Source: Antedon mediterranea (taxonomy: Eukaryota > Echinodermata > Crinoidea > Comatulida > Antedonidae). Taken from it: DNA of 64,000 nucleotides. Numbering within the stretch: position 1 is the stretch's first letter; each line of letters starts with the position of its first letter. The stretch is taken from positions 21,395,001-21,459,000 of the forward strand of contig NC_092673.1 of NCBI RefSeq assembly GCF_964355755.1. The letters are read 5' to 3'. A program made the position numbers and the translations under genes. Under the pieces are notes generated by a model. The model worked only from the letters and a program-made list of their open reading frames with translations, had not been told where the DNA came from and made no database searches. Shown here one piece after another: positions 1 through 10,900 of this stretch.

Positions 1-839
1 GTCAATCGACTCCTTTCTACGTCGACATAATAAACTGCAAGAACCACTTCTTATTTATCAGCATCGACATGTTACGTAACTATTATGATTAAACTGACGA
101 ATTTATATTAGGATTTGTCTAAGTAACAGGCCTTAACTGTTTCTGAAAATAGAAATATAGTATATTCATGGATGTATAAGATCCATTCTAAGTTGTTATT
201 ATTGACCACCGTGTACCCGTATGTAATGACATGGTTCTTGTCCGAATGCCCAATCGCCTATAAGCTTACGGTAGCTTCTTACTGTAATTACTGCCATTAA
301 TATGTAACTTTATTCACAATAGACTACAGTACTTGACTACAACCAATGTTTTTACTTACTAATTAAACGTGTAATTCTTTCTCCTAAAACGGTCAATTAA
401 CTTTTAAGCGACCCAACTACTGCCGTTCTTTTTCGTGGTCGAGTAGATTATTCAAATTTAAACAAATGTGCTTCATTGCAGGAATTACGCATGCATTTGA
501 TCCAGTCGTCAAAACACGATTGTTCGAAACGCGTTTTCATACTATTTATTTTATAGTTTACTTAAATTGCGTTTCATTCATGTTAATTACAATTGTATGG
601 TATATAATATGTCGAATTTTAGTTTTTGCAGTAAAAATTTAGTGGGTCTAAACGCATTCATAAAGATTGAAATGAATTTGTGTGTAATTCTCCGATATTC
701 TTAATTTGTTATAATAATTGATTTAAAACATATTTATACAGTATAACATAATTCAGAAATATTGATCAATCATCGAAATGTATTTCTTTTTTTTACTGTT
801 ATGCAATATGTGCAATTGATTGTTTTGAAAAAAATATAA

Positions 840-1378
840 TTTAACGTCGTCAACATCATCAACGTCTTCAACGTCTTTAACGTCATCAACGTCGTCAACT
901 TCATCAACATCGTCAACGTCTTCGGCATCTTCAACGCCTTTAACGTCATCAACGTCTTCAACATCGTCAACGTCATCAACGTATTCAACGTCATCAACGT
1001 ATTCAACGTCATCAACGTCATCAACATCATCTCCACGTCATCGACGACATCAACGTCTTCAACGTCATCAACGTCTTCAACATTGTCAACGTCTTCGGCG
1101 TCTTCAACGTCTTCAACGTCTTTAACGTCATCAACATCGTCAACGTCTTCAACGTCTTCAACGCCTTTGACGTCATCAACATCGTCTCCACGTCATCGAC
1201 GACATCAACGTCTTCAACATTGTCAACGTCTTCGGCGTCTTCAACGTCTTTAACGTCATCAACGTCTTCAACGTCATCAACGTCTTCAACATCGTCAACG
1301 TCTTCAACGTCATCAACGTCTTCAACATTGTCAACGTCTTCAACGTCTTCAACGTCATCAACGTCTTCACCGTCAACA
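840..1378. repeat. AACGTC trinucleotide-phased minisatellite
   Basis: About 540 bp of short units of the types AACGTCTTC, AACGTCATC and TTCAACGTC, all multiples of three, with occasional AACATC, GGCGTC and TCCACG variants. Because the period is a multiple of three and stops are rare, several frames stay open on both strands and give low-complexity ORFs (poly Ser/Thr on the plus strand, Leu/Thr/Lys on the minus strand). A longer sub-block with CTCCACGTCATCGACGACATC occurs near 1030 and again near 1187, so blocks have been duplicated. The CpG-containing ACGT core is striking in such AT-rich DNA. Confidence 0.9.
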
Positions 1379-1417
1379 ATTATAATTATTATCTTTCTCT
1401 TGACGTATGGAATAGTT

Positions 1418-1598
1418 AAGCGTGGTTCCCACTAGCGACGCAACACAAGGACGTAACGCAACGCAAGTGAATTGACCAATCACAAGCGATGGCTTATTCG
1501 CTTGTCATTGCTAACTGTCTATAACTTCGCTTGTCATTGGTTAAAACGCTTGCGTTGCGTTTACGTCCTTGCGTTACGTTCTAGTGGGAACCAAGCTT
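1418..1598. mobile_element. Palindromic MITE, family B (TGGTTCCCACTAG ends)
   Basis: The two ends are inverted copies: AAGCgTGGTTCCCACTAG on the left and its complement ending in CTAGTGGGAACCAAGCTT on the right. The inverted repeats extend about 70 bp inward through ACGCAACGCAAG and a TTGACCAATCACAAGCG-like block. There is no ORF. Related copies lie at 2333-2499, 6148-6282 and 46191-46275, so this is a dispersed non-autonomous DNA transposon. Confidence 0.85.
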
Positions 1599-1696
1599 TA
1601 CTGGTCAGTTTACTTGAGTTTGTTGCTTTTGAGTATTATATTCGTTGATTTAATTGATTAATTTGAAACGGTTCTAGAAAAAGCAGGCTTACTTAC

Positions 1697-3619
1697 CGGT
1701 CATGCACTTCGTCACCTGTGCCATCTAAATAAATTTCAAGATAATCATGCGGACAATAAAAATCAAAGGAACGAAATTTAACCGAAACACGACTTTCTTC
1801 TGGAACCTGAAAATAAAATTAATATTTATTGGTTGTCGTTTCTTAAGCGTTGTCTACACCTATCAAACTAGTTTGAAGGAAAAAGTGTGATATGCCCAAA
1901 TATGGTAGTGATATGCCAAAATATGGTAGTGATATGACATCATCATGTTCATATGGGCACATCACATTTTTTTGTCACATAAAGCTTGATAGTGTAGACA
2001 GAGCTTTAATAATGAATATTTTTCAACATGAGGACATGAAGCACTATTTGACGTAAGCGTACAAACATTGAATATTATTGTAACTGAACTTTAACTTCAA
2101 AAACACTTACCGTTATTTTCCACATGCATGTAGTATTTCCGGGATAGTTTTCCGGATATAGAGGCGACGATATTTCCCCATACGTTCCTGTATATGTGTC
2201 ACCGCAATTGGTACCTTTAATGACATCAGTATTTGATAAAAAAGAAACTTGTTTAATGTATTAGCAGTTTGAATTAAACGGAGATCTAGCTTCATTAGGC
2301 TAATAATGATAACGAGACTTCCTCTTCATTAATGCTTCCCACTAGAGACGCAACACGGGGACGTAACGCCACGTAAAGCTTGCTTCCCACTAGAACGTAA
2401 CACAAGGACGTAAACGCAACGCAAGCGTTTTAACCAATGACAAGCGATCAGTTATAGACAGTTAGCAATCACAAGCGAATAAGTCATCGCTTGTGATTGT
2501 CGAAAAAGGCTAAAATCACCCGAGGCCTCCTATCGTTGGAGGGCCACTGGGGTTCCTAAGCCAGGGGTCTCAGGCCTCTGGGTTACGCCACTGCTGTCAT
2601 CAATTATAATATAGTTATTATGGCGATATCCTTTTACGAACAATCGCACTTTGTTTAACCTCTACAGCTCACTATGTCGGTCGGTCGGTAAACACTAACC
2701 AGGGAGTTGTAACAACTCCCTGCACTAACTATTGAGCACGCGACTGCAGCCATGTATATGTCCTTGTTTGTAAATCATTATCTAAAAGGTTATGAAATGT
2801 ATTCATTCTTTTTTTTTTTTTCTTTTATTATTAAATTTGAAGCTGTATTTCATTCTTGGTGGACGCACCGTTACACACGAGTAGGCTACTTTACAAAGGT
2901 TCACTTTCAGAATATAAAATACCTTTTTATCACAAGATAATTAATTCATAACAACCAGTTGACGGTAGTTGTTGTTATCGGTTAATGTGTGCTATACTGA
3001 ACGGTACATAATTTAGTACGAATGTGGTGGTAGAGATGTTAGAGTGAACAACATGGGAAACGTATTGCCTATTTGTGTTATCACTTTCAGGAGGTCTATA
3101 CATTTACACCTTAAATTGCAGGGTACCTGCTTATTAATTAAACATGTTCAATAATACAACTGTTATAGTTGTTATAACACCTTATAATACTGTTAGCGAA
3201 TAAATATTCGTATAACAACACAGAGATAACATTTTATTTATTTATTTTAAGAAACGGATGACCGGGCATAACTGCAGAGGAGATTGGTCGAATTAAAGCT
3301 GATGTGCAGGTTGTGATGCAAGTTAAACTTAGGCCTATTAGCATTATTTTGTAGACCTATTGTTTGAGACCAAAAAAAGAGGGGAAAGAAAGAAGGCCAA
3401 TTTTGATTATTTTTCTGACTTATAGGCCTACACAATACTGAACAATGAATATAGTGTTATCTTTATAAATACCCTTAGGTTAAGTCACTTACATTGAATT
3501 GAGTTTGAAATTAAAAACATATTAAGGGGCTTACCTTCTACAGCAATAAAGATAACAAAAATGGAAAAAACTCGAAGAACATACATCCTATAGGTCCCCG
3601 TATATCTGCCAACCACCAT
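1697..3619 (-). CDS. CUB-domain secreted/membrane protein, 5' part only
   Basis: Three spliced coding exons are visible on the minus strand: 3619-3535, 2214-2111 and 1806-1697. Their phases fit (1, 0, then 2 at the last donor) and all junctions are GT-AG. The first exon encodes a 28-residue leader beginning MVVGRYTG, with a hydrophobic stretch around VFSIFVIFIAV, which looks like a signal peptide or signal anchor. Exons 2 and 3 encode most of a CUB domain: first cysteine in NCGDTYTG, the SPLYPENYPGN motif, CMWKIT, the SFDFYCPHDYLEIY core and the start of the acidic loop (DGTGDEVHDR). CUB domains are extracellular binding modules in proteases, receptors and matrix proteins, so the family cannot be named from this part. 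The remaining exons lie left of 1697 or outside the window; none was recognised in 1-1690. The start is the first ATG of the exon; an internal ATG at codon 12 is possible. Confidence 0.8.
1843..2008. mobile_element. MITE, family A (AAGCTCTGTCTACACTATCAAAC ends)
   Basis: Inverted ends AAGC(T/G)(C/T)TGTCTACAC and its complement GTGTAGACAGAGCTT enclose tandem CCCAAATATGGTAGTGATATG blocks. The same structure occurs at 9035, 14824, 29050, 39903 and 62513. The copies often sit at TTAA or TTTAA. This one lies in the intron between CUB exons 2 and 3. It is non-autonomous, with no ORF. Confidence 0.85.
2333..2499. mobile_element. MITE family B, rearranged copy
   Basis: Two CTTCCCACTAG ends occur in direct orientation (near 2334 and 2383), followed by the ACGTAAACGCAACGCAAGCG arm and CAATGACAAGCGA. 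This suggests a broken copy or a nested insertion. It lies in the CUB gene, in the intron between exons 1 and 2. Confidence 0.7.
2500..2602. repeat. Dispersed repeat G (CCCGAGGCCTCC)
   Basis: About 100 bp beginning GTCGAAAAAGGCT and ending GGCCTCTGGGTTACGCCACTG. It is closely matched by 5759-5862. It is GC-rich compared with its surroundings and has no ORF worth calling. It abuts the end of the MITE at 2499. Confidence 0.7.
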
Positions 3620-4029
3620 GAGATACGCATACAACTTAGTGATGTCGATTCAGGCACATTAGTTTATTTATCGTCTACAGATCTCACCAGAGGGCGTAAA
3701 CAGTGGTAGGTACGGTACTCTAGTATTATTACGTAATCAGTTATTACAAATCTCTGATCTCATTCAATCATCACACTGTTAATTAACAATTATCATAAAT
3801 AAAATCATTAATTAAGTCTGGTATGAATAGTGAAAAGAATGCAAATACAATTAAATCGATACACAACGTCGTGCCGTAGTGTTTAAACGTCATTTCTATC
3901 AAAATTCAAATGTTTTGTGGTGGTTGGACGATACGACAAAGTAGTGATGCTAGTTAAATATGACTTGTATAAAGACATTTAATAATACATAATAAAATAT
4001 TAAACACAAAATTAGCTTCGCGTACAAGC

Positions 4030-4098
4030 AGTGGCGTATCCAGGATTTTGAAGTGGGTCCAATTCCCACCCATACCCACTGGATACGCCAATGCGGAC
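4030..4098. repeat. Short inverted repeat (TGGCGTATCC)
   Basis: AGTGGCGTATCCAGGATTTT on the left is mirrored by ACTGGATACGCCAATG on the right, with a GTGGGT/ACCCAC inner pair. The layout is that of a very short fold-back element. No target duplication was established. Confidence 0.5.
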
Positions 4099-4851
4099 AA
4101 GCGTTTAACTACCAAAACTATAATAGACGAGTTTTCTTTGCGGGCTGAGTCCACAGCTTATTTTTGACATTTTGATACTCAATCATAATGTACAATAAAC
4201 TGAAATTTATAGTGTTGACTTTTATCGAACTACCAATATAGATTTTGTCCGAATTCCATCAATTGCAAATACTGGCACCTGTGACAAGGTAATTAGTCAT
4301 CCTATTAGATACTGTATTAGTTACTAAGTAGGCCTAACTAAGCACGAACTAATCAAATGAATTACCATCATAGCCAAAACAACCGATTGATTGTTTAGAA
4401 TACATTATAAATCTAAACTACTTCACTCATAATTAATATATTTACATTTAAATTGAAATTTAAATAGCAAATAAACCCGTTAGTGGTGGTAGGCTTATGG
4501 TAACAATACTTTCGGTTGACAGCAGAAGAAATTAAATAACTTGAATGACAATTTTGGCAGCCAATAAGTTGTTGGAGTCCAATTCAAATTAAATTAGAAT
4601 CCATTGAAAACAATGCATTATGTGTACAGTAAATTCATTATGCGAATACATCACAAAAATCCCACGTTTTCAACCTTGATTTTTTTTTAAACTAACTTAG
4701 GGAGTTATAACAGGTATGGCGACACATGCACACCGAATGCTTGTAACTGCATTCCACCCATGTAAACTGATTCAGCTGAAACTGCCACGGAAATTATGTT
4801 GTTATATTGTTTATAATGGTTTTGAAATGGTTTGGGAACCCCTTATGTGAA

Positions 4852-5165
4852 AGGTAGCCGAACTACTTAGCCTAAATATAACTAAAACTAACCCTTTAAA
4901 TAATCTCTGTCGCACTATAAAGTAAAAAGAATTTGCTCATAGGATTGGAACCCCATACATTGGCATGTAAAGTCCATTGTCTAATCCACTCGACAACATA
5001 CACGACTCGACAACATACACGGCTCAACAGAAAGCGTTTGCATTAGAGAATTGTAGTTAGCCAAATTCTTACGTCACGCCTTATAGATATGATTGAATGA
5101 ATATTCATGTTTATTTGTGACGTTTTATGAGGGGTCCCCAACGTATGTACAAAAAGAAATATCTT
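4852..5165 (-). mobile_element. tRNA-headed SINE, family F
   Basis: Read on the minus strand, a tRNA-like segment has a box-B-type GGTTCCAATCC and an upstream GTCGAGTGGATTAGA. It is followed by the tail also found, in plus orientation, at 51765-52075 (shared AAACGCTTTCTGT, TTCGGCTA, TGACGTAAGAAT). Two copies in opposite orientation support a dispersed retroelement. Confidence 0.65.
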
Positions 5166-5345
5166 GGTCCGGGGTTAACTCACGACTCCTTCAACTCCAC
5201 TCCCTAAGCCTCAAATGAGACTTAGTTTATAAGCACAATAAATTATCAACTAGTTTATCAATCCTGTAATTGGTGAGTTAATGTTGGATGCATATGAAAT
5301 AAAACAAAATATAAACAAATAAATAATTAAAGACATATGTGGGAT
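5165..5345. mobile_element. tRNA-derived SINE family E, body fragment
   Basis: It carries GAGACTTAGTTTATAAGCAC and AGTTTATCAATCCTGTAATTG, the body also present at 39524, 46935 and 11948. The tRNA-like head is missing or degraded in this copy. Confidence 0.55.
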
Positions 5346-5639
5346 AATACCAGGCTACATGCAGCTCAGAAAATATTAAACACTTTTGATTTGTTTCACT
5401 TTAAAATCATTTAATGTTCCAGTTGTTACGATCGAGTACACACTAACATAAAGTACTAGATAACACTACGTCTGCAATTATACAAAGACAGAAAATATGA
5501 AAACAAGGAATACATACAATAAATTCTCTTACTATTGATCGACATGATTTGTTCTATAGACTGTTGCCATTTTGAGATTGTGTCCTTTTAAATAGATACG
5601 CATGATTAATAGAGTGTAACGCTGGTCGATAATGACAAC

Positions 5640-5865
5640 ACGCATGTTGCCTGTGAACCAGTGACGTAACGGCTATGAGCGCTTACTGCCTAAACCCAGG
5701 GGCCCCAGAGCTTATAGGGGGCCCTGAGCAGTGCCATGAGGAAAACAGGCATTAAAATATGTCGAAAAAGGCTCAAACGCCCGAGGCCTCCAGCGTTTGA
5801 GGGCCACTTAAAGTTCCTACACCAGGGGCCTCAGGCCTCTGCGTTATGCCACTGCTGTGAACACG
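5640..5865. repeat. Dispersed repeat G, longer copy
   Basis: A GC-rich block contains AGGGGCCCCAGAGC and AGGGGGCCCTGAGC, followed by the part that matches 2500-2602. An 89-codon ORF runs through it, but its sequence is only the translation of the repeat, so it is not called as a gene. Confidence 0.6.
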
Positions 5866-6147
5866 TATTAATAGAGTTAATATTGAGCTTTCGTTTTCAC
5901 AACGTACCACGCAACTATACAGCTATTGAGTCTAACAGTCATTCTGAACATATGCAGAATTACTTTTTGACTCGCCAGCTACGTACGCAGTCGACCATGA
6001 AATAGAAAGTTCGCTAACAATAAAAAGAACTAAAAATATAGAACCCTTACTTTGTAGCTATAAAAAAAACTTATTGTACAGTGGCAATATTCACCCTTAA
6101 AATCATAAAATCTAAGTAAACACCTTAAATAGTTTATTTATTTACTA

Positions 6148-6282
6148 AAGGACATAAGCACAATGTACGCAACTTGACCAATCACAAGCAACAGTTTGGA
6201 TGATTCAGCGCTTGTGATTGGTCAAATTACTTGCGTTGCACTTACGTTTTTGCGTTGCGCCCTTGTTTGAAGCAAGCTTTAG
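6148..6282. mobile_element. MITE family B, short copy
   Basis: TACGCAACTTGACCAATCACAAGC is mirrored by GCTTGTGATTGGTCAAATTACTTGCG, followed by CTTACGTTTTTGCGTTGCG. The left outer end is missing. The structure is a hairpin of about 130 bp. Confidence 0.7.
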
Positions 6283-7922
6283 TAATTAATAAGAGAAATA
6301 TCTTAATAAGAGAAAAATCGCATTTAAAAGTGTGATTTGTAAATATAACCACTAGTATCAAGGTAGTGTTCTTTATATTCAACAAAATAATGTTATTTAT
6401 GGTTTTTGCTTACTCTCAGTACAGCAGGTAAAAAACTATTTACAATATATACTGTTCCAATACCAATTTGTATTTTTTACAAACGTCACCATAAAAGTGA
6501 AGGAAAAAACATTATCAAACTTAAGAGATGAATAAAAAAAAATGTCAATTAACATTAAATAGAAATAAGTTTACAATAACAATAACGATATATTATATAA
6601 AATAAGTTGATTCATATAAAATTTCGTAAAACTTAAATTATATTAAATCCGAAAAACTAATCAAAATGGGAATGCATAACCAACCATGCATATAATTAGC
6701 ATATAATTAGCATTATTTGTATTAGCATATTATTATGTACAAAACATACAACAATTAAATTCAGTTTAAACAAATATTACACACTTTTCTGAATCATATT
6801 CTACTGCAATTACTGCAGTACATTTTACTTTTTTTAGTTATTTAATTGGAGTATTATATGTAATTCTAAGTCAGGTTTCTCCCCTATCCAATACAGTGCT
6901 TCCCATCAATGGGATAACCACAATATATCAATATCTATAAAAAGAAAACTTGTTTTAAAGGTAAGTCATTTAATTTTTAGTGGAATTTAAGGTTTAAGAT
7001 GAACCCGATTCATATAAGTTGCTACTGTGATTGTAATTTCCTGCAGTAACTGCAGAAAAGATTACCCTTAAAAAATCTAAGAATCTATAATCCATCCACT
7101 TTTTTTTTTTATTTCTGTCGGTAAATTATTAGCAAACAGGAATTCTGGGTAACATATTATTACCCATAAATCATCATTACAAAATATCACACATGTACAA
7201 ACATTTACATTGTAGAAATATATTGTGAAAATTGATGTAATTTCTCAATATTGTTGATCTAAAAATCGCATAATATCCACCTGACTCTGATCAAACCAGT
7301 TTTACCCACCAATGTTTTGATGGCCAGATAAGGCTATAAATGCTTTTATTTTACTATATATTAAACCATCATTTTCCATTTTGAAAAATAGATATGTTTT
7401 TTGTTTTCATTGAACAATCTTCAGTTTCTTGATAATATGCTATAAACTGTTTTTAATTATATACATCAATTTTGAGATTATTAATATTACTTTGAGTGAA
7501 CATAAACAATGTATTGACATACATAATTATTATTTCATTTTACACTACTTCTTGTTTTTGGATTGCAAACAATTTTTTTTTCCTATTTCAAATAAAAATA
7601 TTAATACTTGTATTACGATTTTAAGCAATTATTAAAATGTCCTTCCTACACATGGTAAATCAAAGTACTAGCCATAACATACCTACTGAAATAAGAGGCT
7701 TTAATCGACGTTTTTTATACAAATAATTTAGCTAATATGGCAAGGAATTCAATGGTGAAACATGACTCCAGTCATTTCATACATAAAATTCTTTAACATA
7801 AATTCAGAAGCATTGTCAACTTAACAAATACTTCCTAAATACATTGATCGCAAATCAAAATCTGATAATCTTGGCAATTTGCGAGTTCAAGCAGAAATGA
7901 CCCAAAATATTACACTATTCAT

Positions 7923-10900
7923 TCAAGTAGCATTTGTAGAAACCTTTTCTTCTTGTGTTTGATTGGATGGAGGTGCTGGCGTTGACCTTTCACCTGGATT
8001 CCAAGGACTTTGATTGGATGAATTAGTATTGGCTCCATTTTCAAAATCTTCTTCGGTGTCCATCCCATTGCTAACGTCAAACTGTGTATTCTCAAGACGA
8101 GAAATTAATCGCTCGTCTTCATCTCCAAAATCACCGCCCATTAACGAAGGTTCTCCGACTACCATAACGTCCTACAGGACAAAAACAAATATAGATCATT
8201 TTATAAATTTTAAAAAATATATGGTTTTATTATTTTTTTTTTTATTTTCTTGTTTTAAAGGTAAGTATAGGTAAGGTATAAAGATATTTTATATTGTGTC
8301 CTCAAGCTTAACTACAGACAGCAGACAGCAGTGCAGCGCCTACCAGATCAGCACACCGGGAGACGATACCCTACTCTTTGTGAATAGTGTACGAAGTTCT
8401 TTAATGTGCACTATGTAAACAGGGCCAACGGCTTCACATCTCATCCGAAGGACAAGGCAATGAGAGTAAAGCATCTTGCCTAAAGATACAGTTAGTATGG
8501 TACAGATAGGCTAAAAAATGACATCATCATTACACCATCACTCTCCGGTATATACAGCACCCGCCATGTATGACCATATATATATTATTTTTTTCAACAA
8601 TTTTTTTTTAACTCTCTCAAAACTCCTACTATATGGTCCTTATGAAAAGCAGTCTGAAAATAAAGCCATTTTATTGCAATGGTATTTAATAATAATAATT
8701 TAAAATTAGTCTTTACCGTTGGAATTGGTTCTGATGCAGTCATAGTGTATCCAGCTGGGGACTTCTTTTTACTTGATCCGGTCACAGATCCAGTGAAACC
8801 TGTTGCGTTTGACGTTGTAGTTGTTGTTGACATCTTTCTTCTCCTTTTCTTTGTACTTCTTGTTGGTTCTGAAAAAATTACATTACAAATTCCCTGTAAA
8901 TATTTGACGATTATCAAGTTTACTGTTGCCATGACAATTTCTGTTCTGTTCTCATGGTCTATCAGAGTTTTATTCTACATTGTTTTAAAAAATATATATA
9001 TATTAGGCAAATGGTAGAAGAAGCTGGATCAGTGTAAAGCTCTGTCTACACTATCAAACTAATTTGACCAAAAAGGTGTGATATGCCCAAATATGGTAAT
9101 GATTAGTTTAAATATGGCCATATTTGGGCACATCACATTTTTTTGACTCATAAAGTTTGATAGTGTAGACAAAGCTTAAGAAGCAAGTATGTTTGAGGGG
9201 TTCAGTCAGTATTATCTCTTTATTTACTATAGTAAAATGATCTGAATCTGAAATTATAATTGTATTTAATGCAATAATTTAATATACATCAAGACATTAC
9301 TGCAGTAATTAGTGTACTGTGGTAATGTATGTAGCTGCAGTATGATAATGTTGACAATGAATGGTGGAAATGTGTTTACCTTTTTTGAATGAATTCTCCT
9401 TGACAGGCGGTTTGATATCTGTAAATGAAAGGCAAAGTGCAAGCTACTGACGTGATATAATAAAGCAATCATGGTATGGGGATGGCTTGGTCTAAAAGCG
9501 CAAATCTGTGTTCACACATTGAGCCCTCACAACTCCAGGCTATATCATGTTTTTCAATCACTCACATACGCTCTATACGAAATCCGGAATTAATTAATTT
9601 AAACAGTTTAACAACCACTTTTCACAATGTTTTATTCAACCACCACAGGACCGGACTTTGTATGAACGTAGTTTAAATACATACTGACAGATATAAGCAA
9701 AATTGAATGTGAAAGCAGATTATACCAAGTGGTAATATTTACAAGGTTAGATTAGCAAAACCGCTGGGAAAAGTGCCAAAGTGTATGATTGTAATTGATA
9801 TAGCCAACCAGAAGTGATATCAATTATATATAGTAGTAAAGATTTTAAATTTCATTTAAATCAAACATGTTTTAAATGATTTAGAAACCAAAATATGTTT
9901 ACTGCATTTAACTATCAATTAAACTAGTTTAAATAACTGATTAAAGTTTAATTAATGGCCTTGAACTAAATTTATAATTTCAAAAGTTCTAGTTCCGATA
10001 TATTTTCTCTCATCAAATTAGTTACCGGATAGAAATAATCTAACAATTTGATTTATAATATTAAAAGTAATTTTTAGTACGCTTTTTAATTATTTTATAA
10101 CATTTTCCTTAAGTTAAATTATGTTGTTGGTAAATTGAACATTTTTCTATAGAAAGATAGAGTCACTGGGGTTTAGGGAATTCTTGCAACTTAGACCAGG
10201 TATGTGTTATCTGCAATACAGAATCTGCACCCAGTCTAGACACAATAGCTTAAATAGATTAAACAGTGAATGGTATCAGGGCCGTACAGGAACAATCTAA
10301 ATATTCTACGAAATACCAAATGTAGTGGAAAAGTTAGATGGGTTTAGAGTGAGTGCTGGGTTGAAATTAAGCTGAATGGAGAGCTATGAAATAGTTATAG
10401 AACAGCAGAGATTTGGATGCCTGTTTATCACCTACAAGTATTTATTTGATGAGTATGAACTTACCTGGTGGCGCTACCATTCGTTGCCATTTCTGGAAAA
10501 GTGTTGCTTTGAGACAATCTCTTGGACTAAGGTTATATGCTTTGTGCCGTGACATCAGCTCCTGCATTGGTTCAAGAATTACACATAACTGCAAGAATAA
10601 ATCATACATATTCACACATTAACAAATTGATATAATAATAGCAGTAGAAATACTAATAAGGGGACAACTTCATAACCCAACCAAGTTTCTACTGCAATAG
10701 GGTTTCCCAAGGATAGAAGTCCTGGTAAGATTCAACAATGTAAATTCAAAGTGCGTCTTCTTACTCTGAGATAGTTAAGAGTGAAGTGAGTAAGTCCTTG
10801 TCTTGTTACGTTCTTTGAGAGTTGCTCCAACATGGCTGGGTCCTGTAAGAATAAAAAAAGAAATCAATGATAACATCACCTAGCAGATAAACATGATTTT

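Larger units (their letters stand above)
1..1690. other. Presumed intron of the CUB gene; no exon recognised
   Basis: This stretch lies downstream of the last visible exon of the CUB gene. It is AT-rich sequence around two repeats, the AACGTC array and a palindromic MITE, both listed separately. No further coding exon could be supported on either strand. Confidence 0.5.
3620..7922. other. Intergenic region between the CUB gene and LDB1, repeat-rich
   Basis: No coding exon could be supported. The LDB1 transcript must run into the right part of this interval as 3' UTR. A possible minus-strand AATAAA is at 7350-7345, but several others exist and none can be chosen. The left part holds the repeats listed at 4030, 4852, 5165, 5640 and 6148. 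The CUB promoter should lie just right of 3620. Confidence 0.6.

Noticed and set aside
770-1435. ORFs of Leu/Thr/Lys or Ser/Thr repeats
   Set aside because: Artefacts of the AACGTC array, open in several frames on both strands.
5736-6005. 89-codon ORF
   Set aside because: Runs through dispersed repeat G, which also occurs at 2500; no domain.
8679-9017. 112-codon plus-strand ORF
   Set aside because: Antisense shadow of LDB1 exon 8.
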